Origin: Myxococcales bacterium
GTDB taxonomy: Bacteria; Myxococcota_A; Polyangia; Palsa-1104
Direction: 5' to 3'
Length of the DNA stretch: 18,091 nucleotides
NCBI GenBank assembly: GCA_023248835.1
Contig: JAHFDU010000035.1
Span: 1 to 18,091 of the forward strand
A program made the position numbers and the translations under genes. Shown in pieces: positions 1 through 7,714 of this stretch. Below the pieces are notes generated by a model. The model was not told the origin of the DNA and did not search any database. It saw nothing but the letters and a program-made list of their open reading frames with translations. Position 1 is the first letter of the stretch; each line of letters starts with the position of its first letter.

Positions 1-2
1 GA

Positions 3-1058
3 GTGTCGCCACTGACGCTGAAGGAGATCGAAACTTCAGGAACGATCGCCCTGTGCAAATACAACCGACTGATGATTGTCTCGCCGCGCGCGCTGCTGCA
101 GGGCTATCCCTGGCTCGACACCTTGACGCACGAATATACCCACTACATTGTCACGCGCGCTTCGCACGACACGGTGCCGATTTGGCTGCACGAGGGGTTG
201 GCGAAATTTGAAGAACAGCGCTGGCGTCGAGCTCCCGGTGGCGGGTTGTCGCCGTCGATGGCAACGCTGCTTTCGCATGCGCTCAAAAAAAATCACTTGA
301 TCACGTTTGCGCAGATGCATCCGTCGATGGCCAAGTTGCCGTCGCAAGAGGACGCAGCGCTGGCCTTCGCGGAGGTCTATACCGCCATCGATTATTTGCA
401 CCGCCAGGTTGGTTACGCCGGATTTCGCCGATTGATGAAGCTTCTGCGCGATGGCAAGTCGCTTGAAACTGCGATGGCTGAGGTGACTGCGCGATCATTC
501 ACCGCGTTTCAACGCGATTGGCAGGCCTGGCTTCACAGCCAAAAATTCGAGACCGCGCCGGGCCTGCGTGTGGCGGCCTTACGCTTTCGTCATCACAACG
601 AGCGCGCGGCCGAGGACGATCCGAACGAAATTCCCGATGAACGGGCGCGCAAATGGGCACGGCTCGGCGGGCTGTTGCGAGCGAGCCATCGCTTGCAAGC
701 GGCTGCGATCGAATACGAAAAAGCGCGCGCGGTCGTTGGGCCAGGCGGAGTCGACCTGGCGGCGAAACTTGGGCGAACCTATCTGGAGCTCGGCGATGCG
801 GCGCGCGCGGTGGCCACGCTCGAAAAAGCGGTCGAGCTACATCCCGATCTGGCTGGCCCCAACGTCACGCTCGGCGAGGCCTATCTCAAGCTGGGCGATG
901 ACCAGCACGCCGAGGAGTTTCTGCTGGTGGCATTGCGCGTCAGCCCGTTCACGCCGTCGGTGCATTGCGCGCTTGCGCAAATCTATGAACATACCGGCCG
1001 TGCGGTGAAACAAGAGGTTGAATCCAAGGCCTGCCACGAGAGCGCGCAGGACGAATAA
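3..1058 (+). CDS. Gluzincin-type zinc peptidase with C-terminal TPR repeats (5'-partial)
   Basis: The reading frame is open to the left edge, so the true start probably lies outside the window; the GTG at 3 is only the first in-frame start codon. Visible residue 43 begins HEYTH, an HExxH zinc motif, and 17 residues after that motif comes HEGLA, whose Glu64 fits the third zinc ligand of the peptidase MA (gluzincin) fold. The residues after about 215 form repeated helical pairs typical of TPRs, for example around 240-275 (AAIEYEKA) and 275-310. The family is known for membrane-linked or secreted peptidases of unknown substrate with protein-binding TPRs. No signal peptide can be judged because the N-terminus is missing. 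It lies 31 nt before the MoxR gene on the same strand, so it may belong to the same envelope-related cluster. The peptidase assignment rests on these motifs; the substrate is unknown. Confidence 0.75.
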   Translation: MSPLTLKEIETSGTIALCKYNRLMIVSPRALLQGYPWLDTLTHEYTHYIVTRASHDTVPIWLHEGLAKFEEQRWRRAPGGGLSPSMATLLSHALKKNHLITFAQMHPSMAKLPSQEDAALAFAEVYTAIDYLHRQVGYAGFRRLMKLLRDGKSLETAMAEVTARSFTAFQRDWQAWLHSQKFETAPGLRVAALRFRHHNERAAEDDPNEIPDERARKWARLGGLLRASHRLQAAAIEYEKARAVVGPGGVDLAAKLGRTYLELGDAARAVATLEKAVELHPDLAGPNVTLGEAYLKLGDDQHAEEFLLVALRVSPFTPSVHCALAQIYEHTGRAVKQEVESKACHESAQDE

Positions 1059-1089
1059 TCAAAACTGTGGCACACTTTTATGATCAGCC

Positions 1090-2130
1090 ATGGACGCCAC
1101 CGCGCTACCGCAGACCAAACTTGATCAGCCGAGCGACGTCGAAGCGATCACCGAGATCGCCGCCGCTTGCAAAAAGATCAAGAGCGAAGTGGCCAAACGG
1201 ATCATCGGTCAGGAACGCGTCGTCGAGCATCTGCTGACCGCGCTGTTTGCGCGCGGCCACTGTCTATTTGTCGGCGTGCCCGGCCTTGGCAAGACGCTGC
1301 TGATTTCGACGCTGGCCGAAGTGCTGCATCTCAAGATGAGCCGCATTCAATTTACCCCCGATCTGATGCCGTCGGACATCACCGGTACCGATGTACTCGA
1401 GGAGGATCACGCCACCGGACGGCGGGTGTTTCGATTTATTCGCGGACCGATTTTTGCCAACCTCATTCTGGCCGATGAAATCAACCGCACGCCGCCGAAA
1501 ACCCAGGCGGCGCTGTTGCAAGCGATGCAGGAATATCGCGTCACCGCTGGCGGCGAAACCCACGTGCTCGAGGCGCCGTTCTTGGTCTTCGCCACCCAAA
1601 ATCCGATTGAACAAGAGGGAACCTATCCGCTTCCGGAAGCGCAGCTCGATCGCTTCATGTTTCAAGTCGACGTCGACTACCCGTCGCGCGACGAAGAGGT
1701 CGAGCTGGTGAAGCAATCCACCGGCGATTACCGCGCGCCGCTTGTAAGAGCACTTAGTGCCGAGCGCATCTTGGCCTTGCAGGCGCTGGTGGTGCGAGTG
1801 CCGGCCGCCGATCATGTCGTGCGTTACGCGGTCGAGCTGGTGCGGGCGACACGGCCGCCGCAGAAGAATGCGGTCTTGGCCAGTACTGCTCCCGATTTCA
1901 TTCGCGAAGCGGTGGCTTTTGGCGCCGGCCCACGTGCCTCGCAATATCTGATTCTCGGTGCCAAAGCGCGCGCCATCGTCGACGGTCGACCGGCTGCCAC
2001 GGTGGAAGATGTGCGTGCGCTGGCACGACCCACGCTGCAGCATCGCATCATCACCAATTTTCACGCCGAGGCCGAAGGCATTCGCACCCCGACGCTGATC
2101 GATCGCCTGCTCGAGGTGGTGCGCCCCTAA
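1090..2130 (+). CDS. MoxR-family AAA+ ATPase
   Basis: This is a 346-residue AAA+ ATPase of the MoxR type, a chaperone-like ATPase that typically works with VWA-domain partners encoded beside it. Walker A is GVPGLGKT at residues 62-69, Walker B is LILADE at 125-130 followed by INR, and a sensor-1 region reads FATQNPIEQEG. The MoxR signature QFTPDLMPSDITG follows Walker A. The length matches the family (about 320-350 residues). The ATG at 1090 has no Shine-Dalgarno sequence; a TATGAT hexamer ends 5 nt before it, which may mean a leaderless message, although no good -35 box is seen. The next gene starts 2 nt after the stop, so the two are very probably translated from one mRNA. The ATPase call is secure; its client complex is not known. 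Confidence 0.93.
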   Translation: MDATALPQTKLDQPSDVEAITEIAAACKKIKSEVAKRIIGQERVVEHLLTALFARGHCLFVGVPGLGKTLLISTLAEVLHLKMSRIQFTPDLMPSDITGTDVLEEDHATGRRVFRFIRGPIFANLILADEINRTPPKTQAALLQAMQEYRVTAGGETHVLEAPFLVFATQNPIEQEGTYPLPEAQLDRFMFQVDVDYPSRDEEVELVKQSTGDYRAPLVRALSAERILALQALVVRVPAADHVVRYAVELVRATRPPQKNAVLASTAPDFIREAVAFGAGPRASQYLILGAKARAIVDGRPAATVEDVRALARPTLQHRIITNFHAEAEGIRTPTLIDRLLEVVRP

Positions 2131-2132
2131 CG

Positions 2133-3047
2133 ATGCGCTCGTTTGAATTTCTCGATCCAACCGCACTTTCCAAACTAGGAAATCTCGAATTGCGCGCTCG
2201 CACCATTGTTGAGGGTGCGCTGGCGGGGCTACACCGCTCTCCGCACCACGGCTCGTCGGTCGAATTTGCCGAGCACAAAGAATACAGCCCAGGCGACGAA
2301 ATCAAATTCATCGACTGGAAGGCCTATGGAAAGTTCGACAAGTATTACATCAAGCGATTTGAAGAGGAGACCGAGCTCTCGGCCTACTTTTTGATCGACT
2401 CGTCGGCGTCGATGGGGTACGCGGGCAAAGCCGCCAGTAAACTCGACTGCGCGCGTACCATCACCGCCGCGCTCGCCTATTTCTTGCTCAAACAGCAGGA
2501 CCAGGTTGGTCTGGTGGTGTTCGACGAAAAATTGCGTGCCTATCTGCCGCCGCGCGCGCGGGGCGGACAGCTGCACGAACTTTTGCGCAAGCTGGAGACG
2601 CTGCAAGCTATAGGTCGCAGTGATCTTGAGCGGGCGTTGACCTATGTTTCTGAAGTGGCGAAGCGGCGCTCGCTCATCGTCGTGCTTTCCGATCTTTTCG
2701 GCAGTGAGCAGGCCGACGAAAAAGAGTGGCAGGGGTTGCGCCATCTTTTGCTCTCGCTGCGGGCGATGAAACATGACGTCGCGGTGTTTCAGATTCTCGA
2801 CGATGACGAACTGACTCTGCCATTTTCAGGGACGAGCTTGTTTGAAGCGATGGAAGAGGGCAGCGAACTGCTGGTCGATCCCGATGAGACCCGGCGCGCC
2901 TATCGACGCGAGATCGATCGGTTTGTCGCCAGCTATCAGCAGCGCTTCGCCGAGGGTGATGTCGAATACCACCTGGTGCGCTCGAGCGATTCTCCGATCG
3001 ATGTGGTACGTGATTTTCTTTCGGGCCCGCTGCGTAGGATCCGGTAG
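2133..3047 (+). CDS. DUF58 domain protein (VWA-like partner of MoxR)
   Basis: A 304-residue DUF58 protein. The family signature YSPGDEIKFIDW is at residues 51-62, followed by the conserved R.FEEE stretch, and a VWA-type metal-ion site DSSASM is at 89-94. DUF58 proteins almost always sit directly downstream of a MoxR ATPase, as here, and are thought to act as adaptors or effectors of that ATPase. No membrane segment is obvious, so it is likely cytoplasmic. The start codon ATG lies 2 nt after the MoxR stop, and its stop overlaps the GTG start of the BatA-like gene by one base (TAGTG), which indicates translational coupling. Identification is strong; the molecular role is inferred from family context. 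Confidence 0.93.
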   Translation: MRSFEFLDPTALSKLGNLELRARTIVEGALAGLHRSPHHGSSVEFAEHKEYSPGDEIKFIDWKAYGKFDKYYIKRFEEETELSAYFLIDSSASMGYAGKAASKLDCARTITAALAYFLLKQQDQVGLVVFDEKLRAYLPPRARGGQLHELLRKLETLQAIGRSDLERALTYVSEVAKRRSLIVVLSDLFGSEQADEKEWQGLRHLLLSLRAMKHDVAVFQILDDDELTLPFSGTSLFEAMEEGSELLVDPDETRRAYRREIDRFVASYQQRFAEGDVEYHLVRSSDSPIDVVRDFLSGPLRRIR

Positions 3048-5053
3048 TGCATTTTTTGGCACCAGCGTTGGCGCTGTTCGCGGTTTTGGTGGTGGCGCCG
3101 CCGATCATTCATCTTATCGGCCGCCAGCACGCTGAGAGGCGGCGTTTCGCGGCGGTGGTGTTTTTGCGTCGAGCGCTCGAGCGCGTCGCGCGTCGTCACC
3201 GACTCAAGCAGATCGTTCTCATCGCTTTGCGCGCGCTTGCTATCGCCGCGGTGCCGCTGCTTTTGGCCAAGCCTTTTGTCGAGCGGCCGAGCCAGTTGCC
3301 GGCCTCTTCGGCGGCTTCGCAATCGGCGGTGATCGTGCTCGACAATTCACTCTCGATGTCTTTTCGCTCTGGCAGCGAGACGCTGCTCGATCGCGCCAAA
3401 GCGCGCGCGTCGGAATTGGTTCATGAACTTGGTCCCGATGCGGATGCGGGGTTGGTTCTGGCCACCGGCGGTCGTACGGTGGCGCTGACCGCCGATCGCA
3501 AGCAGCTTGCTAAGGCAATCCGCGACGTTCGCGCGACGTTCTTGCCGACCGATTTGCTCTCTGCCGTCGCTCGCGCCGAAGAGCTCTTACAACACGCCAG
3601 CCACTTGCAACGGCGGGTCTATGTGATCTCAGATCTGGCCGCGCATGGCCTCTCTGGGCACGCCGCTCCGACGGAAAACAACATCGAATACATCGATGTC
3701 ACCGAAGCGGCACCGCGAAACAATCTCGCCATCATTGACCTGCGCGTCGACGTCGAAAACGGCGGCGGCATGGCGGTTGCCATCGAGATCGCCAACTTTT
3801 CCGACGCGGCGGCAAAGCAGCTGCCGGTCACGCTGAAAGTGGCTGGCAAAGCTGTGGCGCGTGCATTCATCGATCTCGATGCGCATGAAAAATCGCTGAA
3901 GCGCTTCAAAGTCGAGGTCGACAGCGGCAAACAAGAAACGGTCGCTGTCGAGGCGCAGATCGGTGCCGACGCGCTAAAGGAAGACAACACTAGACTCGCG
4001 GTTTTTTCGCCCAGCCGTCGCGTGCGCGTGCTTTTGGTCGATGGCGATCCACGTGACGCCCGTCGTGCCGACGAGCTGTTCTATCTGCAGGCGGCGCTGC
4101 AAGAAGCCGCCCGCGTCGATGGGACGCTGCAAGTTCGGACGAGCACAGTGGATCGTTTGTCGTCCGTCGATCTTGCGCAAGTCGACGTGGTAGCGATGGC
4201 CAACGTGAAATATCCGATCGATTCAGTCGAGCTTCGCCTGTTCGTCGAGCGGGGAGGGGGATTGCTGGTCTCCTTCGGCGACAACGTCGATGTCGAAGCT
4301 GCAAACCAGAGTTTTGGCGACTTGCTTCCTGCCGAACTGCAGGCGGTACGTGGTGCTGAAGGCGGACGGCCAGAGTCACTTGCACTTTTGCCGACCCAGC
4401 ATCCGCTTGCAATTTCGCTTGGGGCCGAGCTTGCCGACAAGAGTGGACTTGGCGCCGTGCAAGTGTCGCGTTACGTGCTTTTTCGCGCACCGCGAAAAGA
4501 TGCTGTTGAACTCTTCCGCCTCTCCAGCGGCGCGCCGGCGCTGCTCGAGCGTCGCGTCGGCAAAGGTCGCGTGCTCGCCTACTGCTCGACCCTCGACCGC
4601 GATTGGAATGATTTGCCGATTCAGCCGATCTTTCTGCCGCTGATTGAGCAGATCGTCCGATCGCTTGGCGGCGGCGACAGCGGCGAGACACCTCGCACCG
4701 GCATTGTCGGCCGCTCTTACGAAGTGGCGCTTGCAGACGTCGATCGCGTTTCGGTCGCTTGGCCGTCGAGCCGCAGCAAGACGTTCAATCTGCAAAAAGG
4801 AATGTTGCAATTTTCCGAAGGCGATGAGGCCGGCATCTACCAGATAAAAAAAGTGACCGGCGAGACCGTCGCAGCCTTTGCGCTCGGGATTTCTCCAGAC
4901 GAATCAGATCTCAAACCAGCAACTCTAACTTCGGCGCCCAAACTCGAGGCTGCGAGCTTGGGCCCGTTCAAGCGCTCAGTCGAACTGTGGCACGCGCTCG
5001 GTGCTGCACTCTTGCTGCTCTTGCTCGGCGAAGCGATTGTGACGCGACGCTGA
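3047..5053 (+). CDS. BatA-like membrane protein with VWA domain
   Basis: A 668-residue inner-membrane protein starting at a GTG that overlaps the DUF58 stop by one base. The N-terminus (about residues 3-21) and residues 55-75 are hydrophobic with an Arg-rich loop between, as in the BatA N-terminal domain. A VWA domain follows; D99-N-S101-L-S103 gives an intact DxSxS metal-ion site. Around residues 325-355 the segment RVRVLLVDGDPRD begins a flavodoxin/glutaminase-like fold often seen in these large MoxR-linked proteins. A C-terminal helix near 645-663, followed by Arg-Arg, closes the chain. Most of the protein is expected on the periplasmic side. Operons of this type usually also carry a second large membrane protein, which is absent here: the next gene is convergent and only 5 nt away. 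No terminator hairpin is visible in that gap. Confidence 0.85.
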   Translation: MHFLAPALALFAVLVVAPPIIHLIGRQHAERRRFAAVVFLRRALERVARRHRLKQIVLIALRALAIAAVPLLLAKPFVERPSQLPASSAASQSAVIVLDNSLSMSFRSGSETLLDRAKARASELVHELGPDADAGLVLATGGRTVALTADRKQLAKAIRDVRATFLPTDLLSAVARAEELLQHASHLQRRVYVISDLAAHGLSGHAAPTENNIEYIDVTEAAPRNNLAIIDLRVDVENGGGMAVAIEIANFSDAAAKQLPVTLKVAGKAVARAFIDLDAHEKSLKRFKVEVDSGKQETVAVEAQIGADALKEDNTRLAVFSPSRRVRVLLVDGDPRDARRADELFYLQAALQEAARVDGTLQVRTSTVDRLSSVDLAQVDVVAMANVKYPIDSVELRLFVERGGGLLVSFGDNVDVEAANQSFGDLLPAELQAVRGAEGGRPESLALLPTQHPLAISLGAELADKSGLGAVQVSRYVLFRAPRKDAVELFRLSSGAPALLERRVGKGRVLAYCSTLDRDWNDLPIQPIFLPLIEQIVRSLGGGDSGETPRTGIVGRSYEVALADVDRVSVAWPSSRSKTFNLQKGMLQFSEGDEAGIYQIKKVTGETVAAFALGISPDESDLKPATLTSAPKLEAASLGPFKRSVELWHALGAALLLLLLGEAIVTRR

Positions 5054-5058
5054 AGACC

Positions 5059-5436
5059 TTAATTTTCGTGACAAACTGCTTCCAGTTTGTAGCCGTCTAG
5101 ATCGAGAACAAACGCGGCATAGTAATTCTCGCCATAATGGGCGCGGATCCCAGGGGCACCTTCGTTGGTGCCGCCCATTTCAATTGCAATCGCATGGAAT
5201 TCGTCGACCGCCTGTCGAGTCGGGGCCGTGAATGCGAGATGGCATCCCGCGCCTGGTGGGCGTGCGTGCGCAGCAACGGCGTGCAGGGCAAATGGTTCGT
5301 CTGTGCCCTGCGATCCATAGCCAGCGCTTGTTGTCTTCGTCCACAGGCGGACATATCCCATCGGCTTGAGAACAACGTCGTAGAATGCAACCGCTCGACC
5401 TAAGTCTGAAACACCGAGTGAGACATGGTTGATCAT
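5059..5436 (-). CDS. VOC-family (glyoxalase/bleomycin-resistance fold) protein
   Basis: A 125-residue single-domain VOC protein. It begins INHVSLGVSDLGRAVAFYD, the usual first beta-alpha-beta unit, and ends with LDLDGYKLEAVCH. His4, His66 and Glu119 fall at the positions where metal ligands occur in this superfamily, so a divalent-metal site is plausible. The substrate cannot be read from sequence; relatives include lactoylglutathione lyase-like enzymes and many of unknown function. The protein is cytoplasmic. Its ATG lies 2 nt downstream of the nagZ stop, making it the last gene of the long minus-strand operon. It converges with the BatA-like gene with only 5 nt between stops. Confidence 0.88.
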   Translation of the reverse strand: MINHVSLGVSDLGRAVAFYDVVLKPMGYVRLWTKTTSAGYGSQGTDEPFALHAVAAHARPPGAGCHLAFTAPTRQAVDEFHAIAIEMGGTNEGAPGIRAHYGENYYAAFVLDLDGYKLEAVCHEN

Positions 5437-5438
5437 GG

Positions 5439-6485
5439 CTAGGTAACTACGATGTGTTTGGCCAGCGCGGCGAAATCGTTGCGCGGCAGTTGAGAGATGT
5501 CACCGTCGAGGTTGCGCCGAAGGGTGTGGCGAAAAGCGAGCAGTCGCTCGGTGGCGCGGTTGAGTTTTTCGTTGAGTGCCGGATTTTTTTCAGCAGCGTC
5601 GAGCGCCTGTTCCGCTTGCGCCTGTGTGTCGGGATTACGACAGGCCAAAAAGGCATCGACACCGGCGGCCAAACTCTTGCGTACCGTTTCCTCGACCGAA
5701 AATCGATCGGAAAGCGCTTTCATGTCGAGATCATCCGATACCACGACACCGGAAAAACCGAGCTCCTTCCGCAAAATATCGGTCAGCCAGATCGAGGAAT
5801 GAGTCGCTGGCTGGCTATCGATCGCGGGATAGACCACATGGGCGGTCATGATCATCTGCACGCCAGCGCGAACTGCCTCGGCAAATGGGGTGAGCTCGAT
5901 TCTGCGTAAGTGTGCCGCGTCGGCGCGAACCACCGGCAGGTCGAGATGGGAATCGGTTTCGGTGTCGCCATGCCCTGGAAAATGTTTTCCGCAGCCGCGC
6001 ACGCCGGCAGACTCGAGGCCACGGAAGTAGGCAAGCGCTTGCGTGGCGGCCGCTTTCTCGTCGCTGCCAAAGGCGCGATCGCCGATCACCGGATTTTGCG
6101 GATTGGTGTGCACGTCGAGCACCGGCGCATAGTTCAGGTTGAATCCGAGAGCGGCCAGCTCGCGCCCCATCGCTTGGCCGACCGATTCGGTAAGAGCGAC
6201 GTCGTTGCGTTCACCGAGGCGCACCATCGCCGGCCAAACCGTCAGCGGCGCACGAATGCGCTGCACCCGCCCACCCTCTTGATCGACGCTGACGATGAGC
6301 GGTGGCGCATCTTTGGGCGTCGCCTGCTGTAGCGTTCGTGTCAGCGTCGCGATCTCTTCAAGCGTTCCCAGATTGCGTGCAAACAGGATCACGCCACCGA
6401 CTTCGCCCGCGGCAATTTTTTCGAGCAGATCGGGCGGCGCCACCTTGCCTTCAAAACCGACGATCAGCAGGAGGCCCGCACGCAT
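5439..6485 (-). CDS. nagZ: Beta-N-acetylhexosaminidase NagZ (GH3)
   Basis: A 348-residue family 3 glycoside hydrolase. The NagZ/GH3 signature GKHFPGHGDTETDSH spans about residues 166-180; His172 within it is the expected general acid/base, and the SDDLDM motif at 250-255 holds the expected nucleophile Asp251. The conserved VDQEGGRVQR substrate loop is at 67-76. NagZ removes GlcNAc from GlcNAc-anhydroMurNAc peptides during cytoplasmic peptidoglycan recycling; the lack of a signal peptide fits this. The ATG is 5 nt from the stop of the fused DNA repair gene and the VOC gene follows 2 nt later. No Shine-Dalgarno sequence is seen before the ATG, so translation may be coupled to the upstream gene. 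The length agrees with proteobacterial NagZ. Confidence 0.93.
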   Translation of the reverse strand: MRAGLLLIVGFEGKVAPPDLLEKIAAGEVGGVILFARNLGTLEEIATLTRTLQQATPKDAPPLIVSVDQEGGRVQRIRAPLTVWPAMVRLGERNDVALTESVGQAMGRELAALGFNLNYAPVLDVHTNPQNPVIGDRAFGSDEKAAATQALAYFRGLESAGVRGCGKHFPGHGDTETDSHLDLPVVRADAAHLRRIELTPFAEAVRAGVQMIMTAHVVYPAIDSQPATHSSIWLTDILRKELGFSGVVVSDDLDMKALSDRFSVEETVRKSLAAGVDAFLACRNPDTQAQAEQALDAAEKNPALNEKLNRATERLLAFRHTLRRNLDGDISQLPRNDFAALAKHIVVT

Positions 6486-6490
6486 TTGTT

Positions 6491-7714
6491 TCAGTTTTCA
6501 GTCGCGCGCCAGAGGTACCAGCTGGCGACGGTGCGATACGGGTGCCAGCATTCACCGTGCGCGGCGAGCGCTTTCGGCGTCGGTAGTTCGCGCTTGCCAA
6601 ACGCGATGGCGAAACCTTTGCGTACACCATAGTCGGCGACGGGCAAAATATCGGGACGACCGAGGCGAAACATCAGCAGCATCTCGACCGTCCAGCGGCC
6701 AATGCCGCGCACTTCGGTCAAGCGCTCGATGATGGTTTCGGAATCGAGCGCATGCATTTCGTCGAGGGTTGGTACTTTTCCGTCGAGCGTTTTTGCTGCC
6801 AAATCTTTGAGCGCCAACATTTTGTTTTGCGAAAGTCCGGCGCCGCGAAGTTTCGCTTCCGGCAGTGACAACAGTCGCTTGGGATCGAGTTTTTGTGACG
6901 GGAAAAGTAGCTGCACGCGTGAAAAGATCGTCGCCGCTGCCTTGCCGTGCAGTTGCTGATAGACGATCGATTCGGCGAGCGATTCGAACACGCTCTGCAT
7001 GCTTGCCAGCTGCATGCGAAACGGCCCGACTTTGCTTATCAGCCGCGCCAGCACCGGATCATTCTTGCTCAAGTGAGTCAGCGCGTGTTTCGGCGAAAAC
7101 GACAACCGCTCGCCCTGAGCTTGTCGAAGGGTGCTCGATGGGGCGCGTTCGCCCTTCGACTTCGCTGCGCTCCGCTCAGGGTGAGCGGGTTGTGTAAACA
7201 GCGGACGCGCCGGACGCAGTACAACGCCCTCACTGGCGAGCAGGCGCGCTTTGGTGTCGAGACCGCCCGCTGCGCTAAAACCACCAGGTTTGCCGTTTTG
7301 AGCCAAAATACGATGGCAGGGCACGATCAGCGCAAACGGATTCTTGCCGAGCGCCTGGCCGACCGCGCGCGCACTTTTCGGCGAATCGATCGCTTTGGCG
7401 ATCTCGCCGTAGCTCTTGGTCTGGCCGGCACCGACGTCGCGCGCGGCGCGATAGACGCGGGCGTAAAAGGGCGTCACGGTTTCAAGCGCCAGCGGCACGT
7501 CATCTAGGTTCTGCGGTTTGCCGGCGACGTGCTTTTCGACTCGCCGCATCACCGACTTCACCCACCTAGGTGGCGACGCCGGCGACGAGTCTCCACCCAG
7601 GCGCTTGAGTGTCGCGGCGCGATCTTTTTCGGGAAGTTGCAAACGCATGATCGCTTGCTCGGTCCAAGCGATCCCACACCAACCCAGTTTGGTTTCGAAC
7701 ACGGCTCGATTCAT
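6491..7714 (-). CDS. Fused O6-methylguanine-DNA methyltransferase (Ogt) and 3-methyladenine DNA glycosylase (AlkA-like)
   Basis: A 407-residue fusion of two alkylation-repair enzymes. Residues about 1-170 form an Ogt-type alkyltransferase: the active site PCHRI is at 132-136 with acceptor Cys133, preceded by SYGEIAKAI and RAVGQALGKNPF. Residues about 210-407 form an HhH-GPD glycosylase: the hairpin VRGIGRWT is at 335-342 and the catalytic Asp361 lies in LPVADYGVRKG. The linker (about residues 175-204, from HPERSAAKS to QAQGERLSF) is encoded by a dispersed palindromic repeat at 7102-7193. The first domain removes alkyl groups suicidally from O6-guanine; the second excises N3-alkylated purines. 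The gene starts inside the methyltransferase stop (ATGA overlap) and ends 5 nt before nagZ. Both domains look intact. Ada-AlkA fusions are known; this Ogt-AlkA order is less common. Confidence 0.9.
   Translation of the reverse strand: MNRAVFETKLGWCGIAWTEQAIMRLQLPEKDRAATLKRLGGDSSPASPPRWVKSVMRRVEKHVAGKPQNLDDVPLALETVTPFYARVYRAARDVGAGQTKSYGEIAKAIDSPKSARAVGQALGKNPFALIVPCHRILAQNGKPGGFSAAGGLDTKARLLASEGVVLRPARPLFTQPAHPERSAAKSKGERAPSSTLRQAQGERLSFSPKHALTHLSKNDPVLARLISKVGPFRMQLASMQSVFESLAESIVYQQLHGKAAATIFSRVQLLFPSQKLDPKRLLSLPEAKLRGAGLSQNKMLALKDLAAKTLDGKVPTLDEMHALDSETIIERLTEVRGIGRWTVEMLLMFRLGRPDILPVADYGVRKGFAIAFGKRELPTPKALAAHGECWHPYRTVASWYLWRATEN
7102..7193. repeat. Palindromic repeat copy A, inside a coding sequence
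   Basis: A 92-bp element with nested inverted repeats. The outer arms are 7102-7120 (acaaccgctcgccctgagc) and 7174-7193, complementary apart from one mismatch and one extra base. The inner arms are gtcgaaggg at 7123-7131 and cccttcgac at 7152-7160, around a variable centre. Related copies lie at 10421-10503, 12443-12469 and 17894-18002. This copy is read in frame as about 30 residues of linker between the two repair domains. Four of its six reading frames run through without a stop, which makes it well suited to insertion in genes. It resembles short non-autonomous palindromic elements of the REP/MITE kind; no transposase is present nearby. Confidence 0.85.

Noticed and set aside
1066..1090. 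TGGCAC before the MoxR gene as a sigma54 promoter
   Set aside because: The GG half fits but the second element reads TATG where TTGC is expected, and no enhancer-binding regulator is near. A similar TGGCAC at about 4987 lies inside a gene.
1264..2166. 300-codon minus-strand frame opposite the MoxR gene
   Set aside because: It is a complement of a conserved AAA+ gene with no independent motif.
5041..5075. Possible bidirectional terminator between the BatA-like and VOC genes
   Set aside because: The 5-nt gap and nearby bases do not form a stable stem with a T-run.
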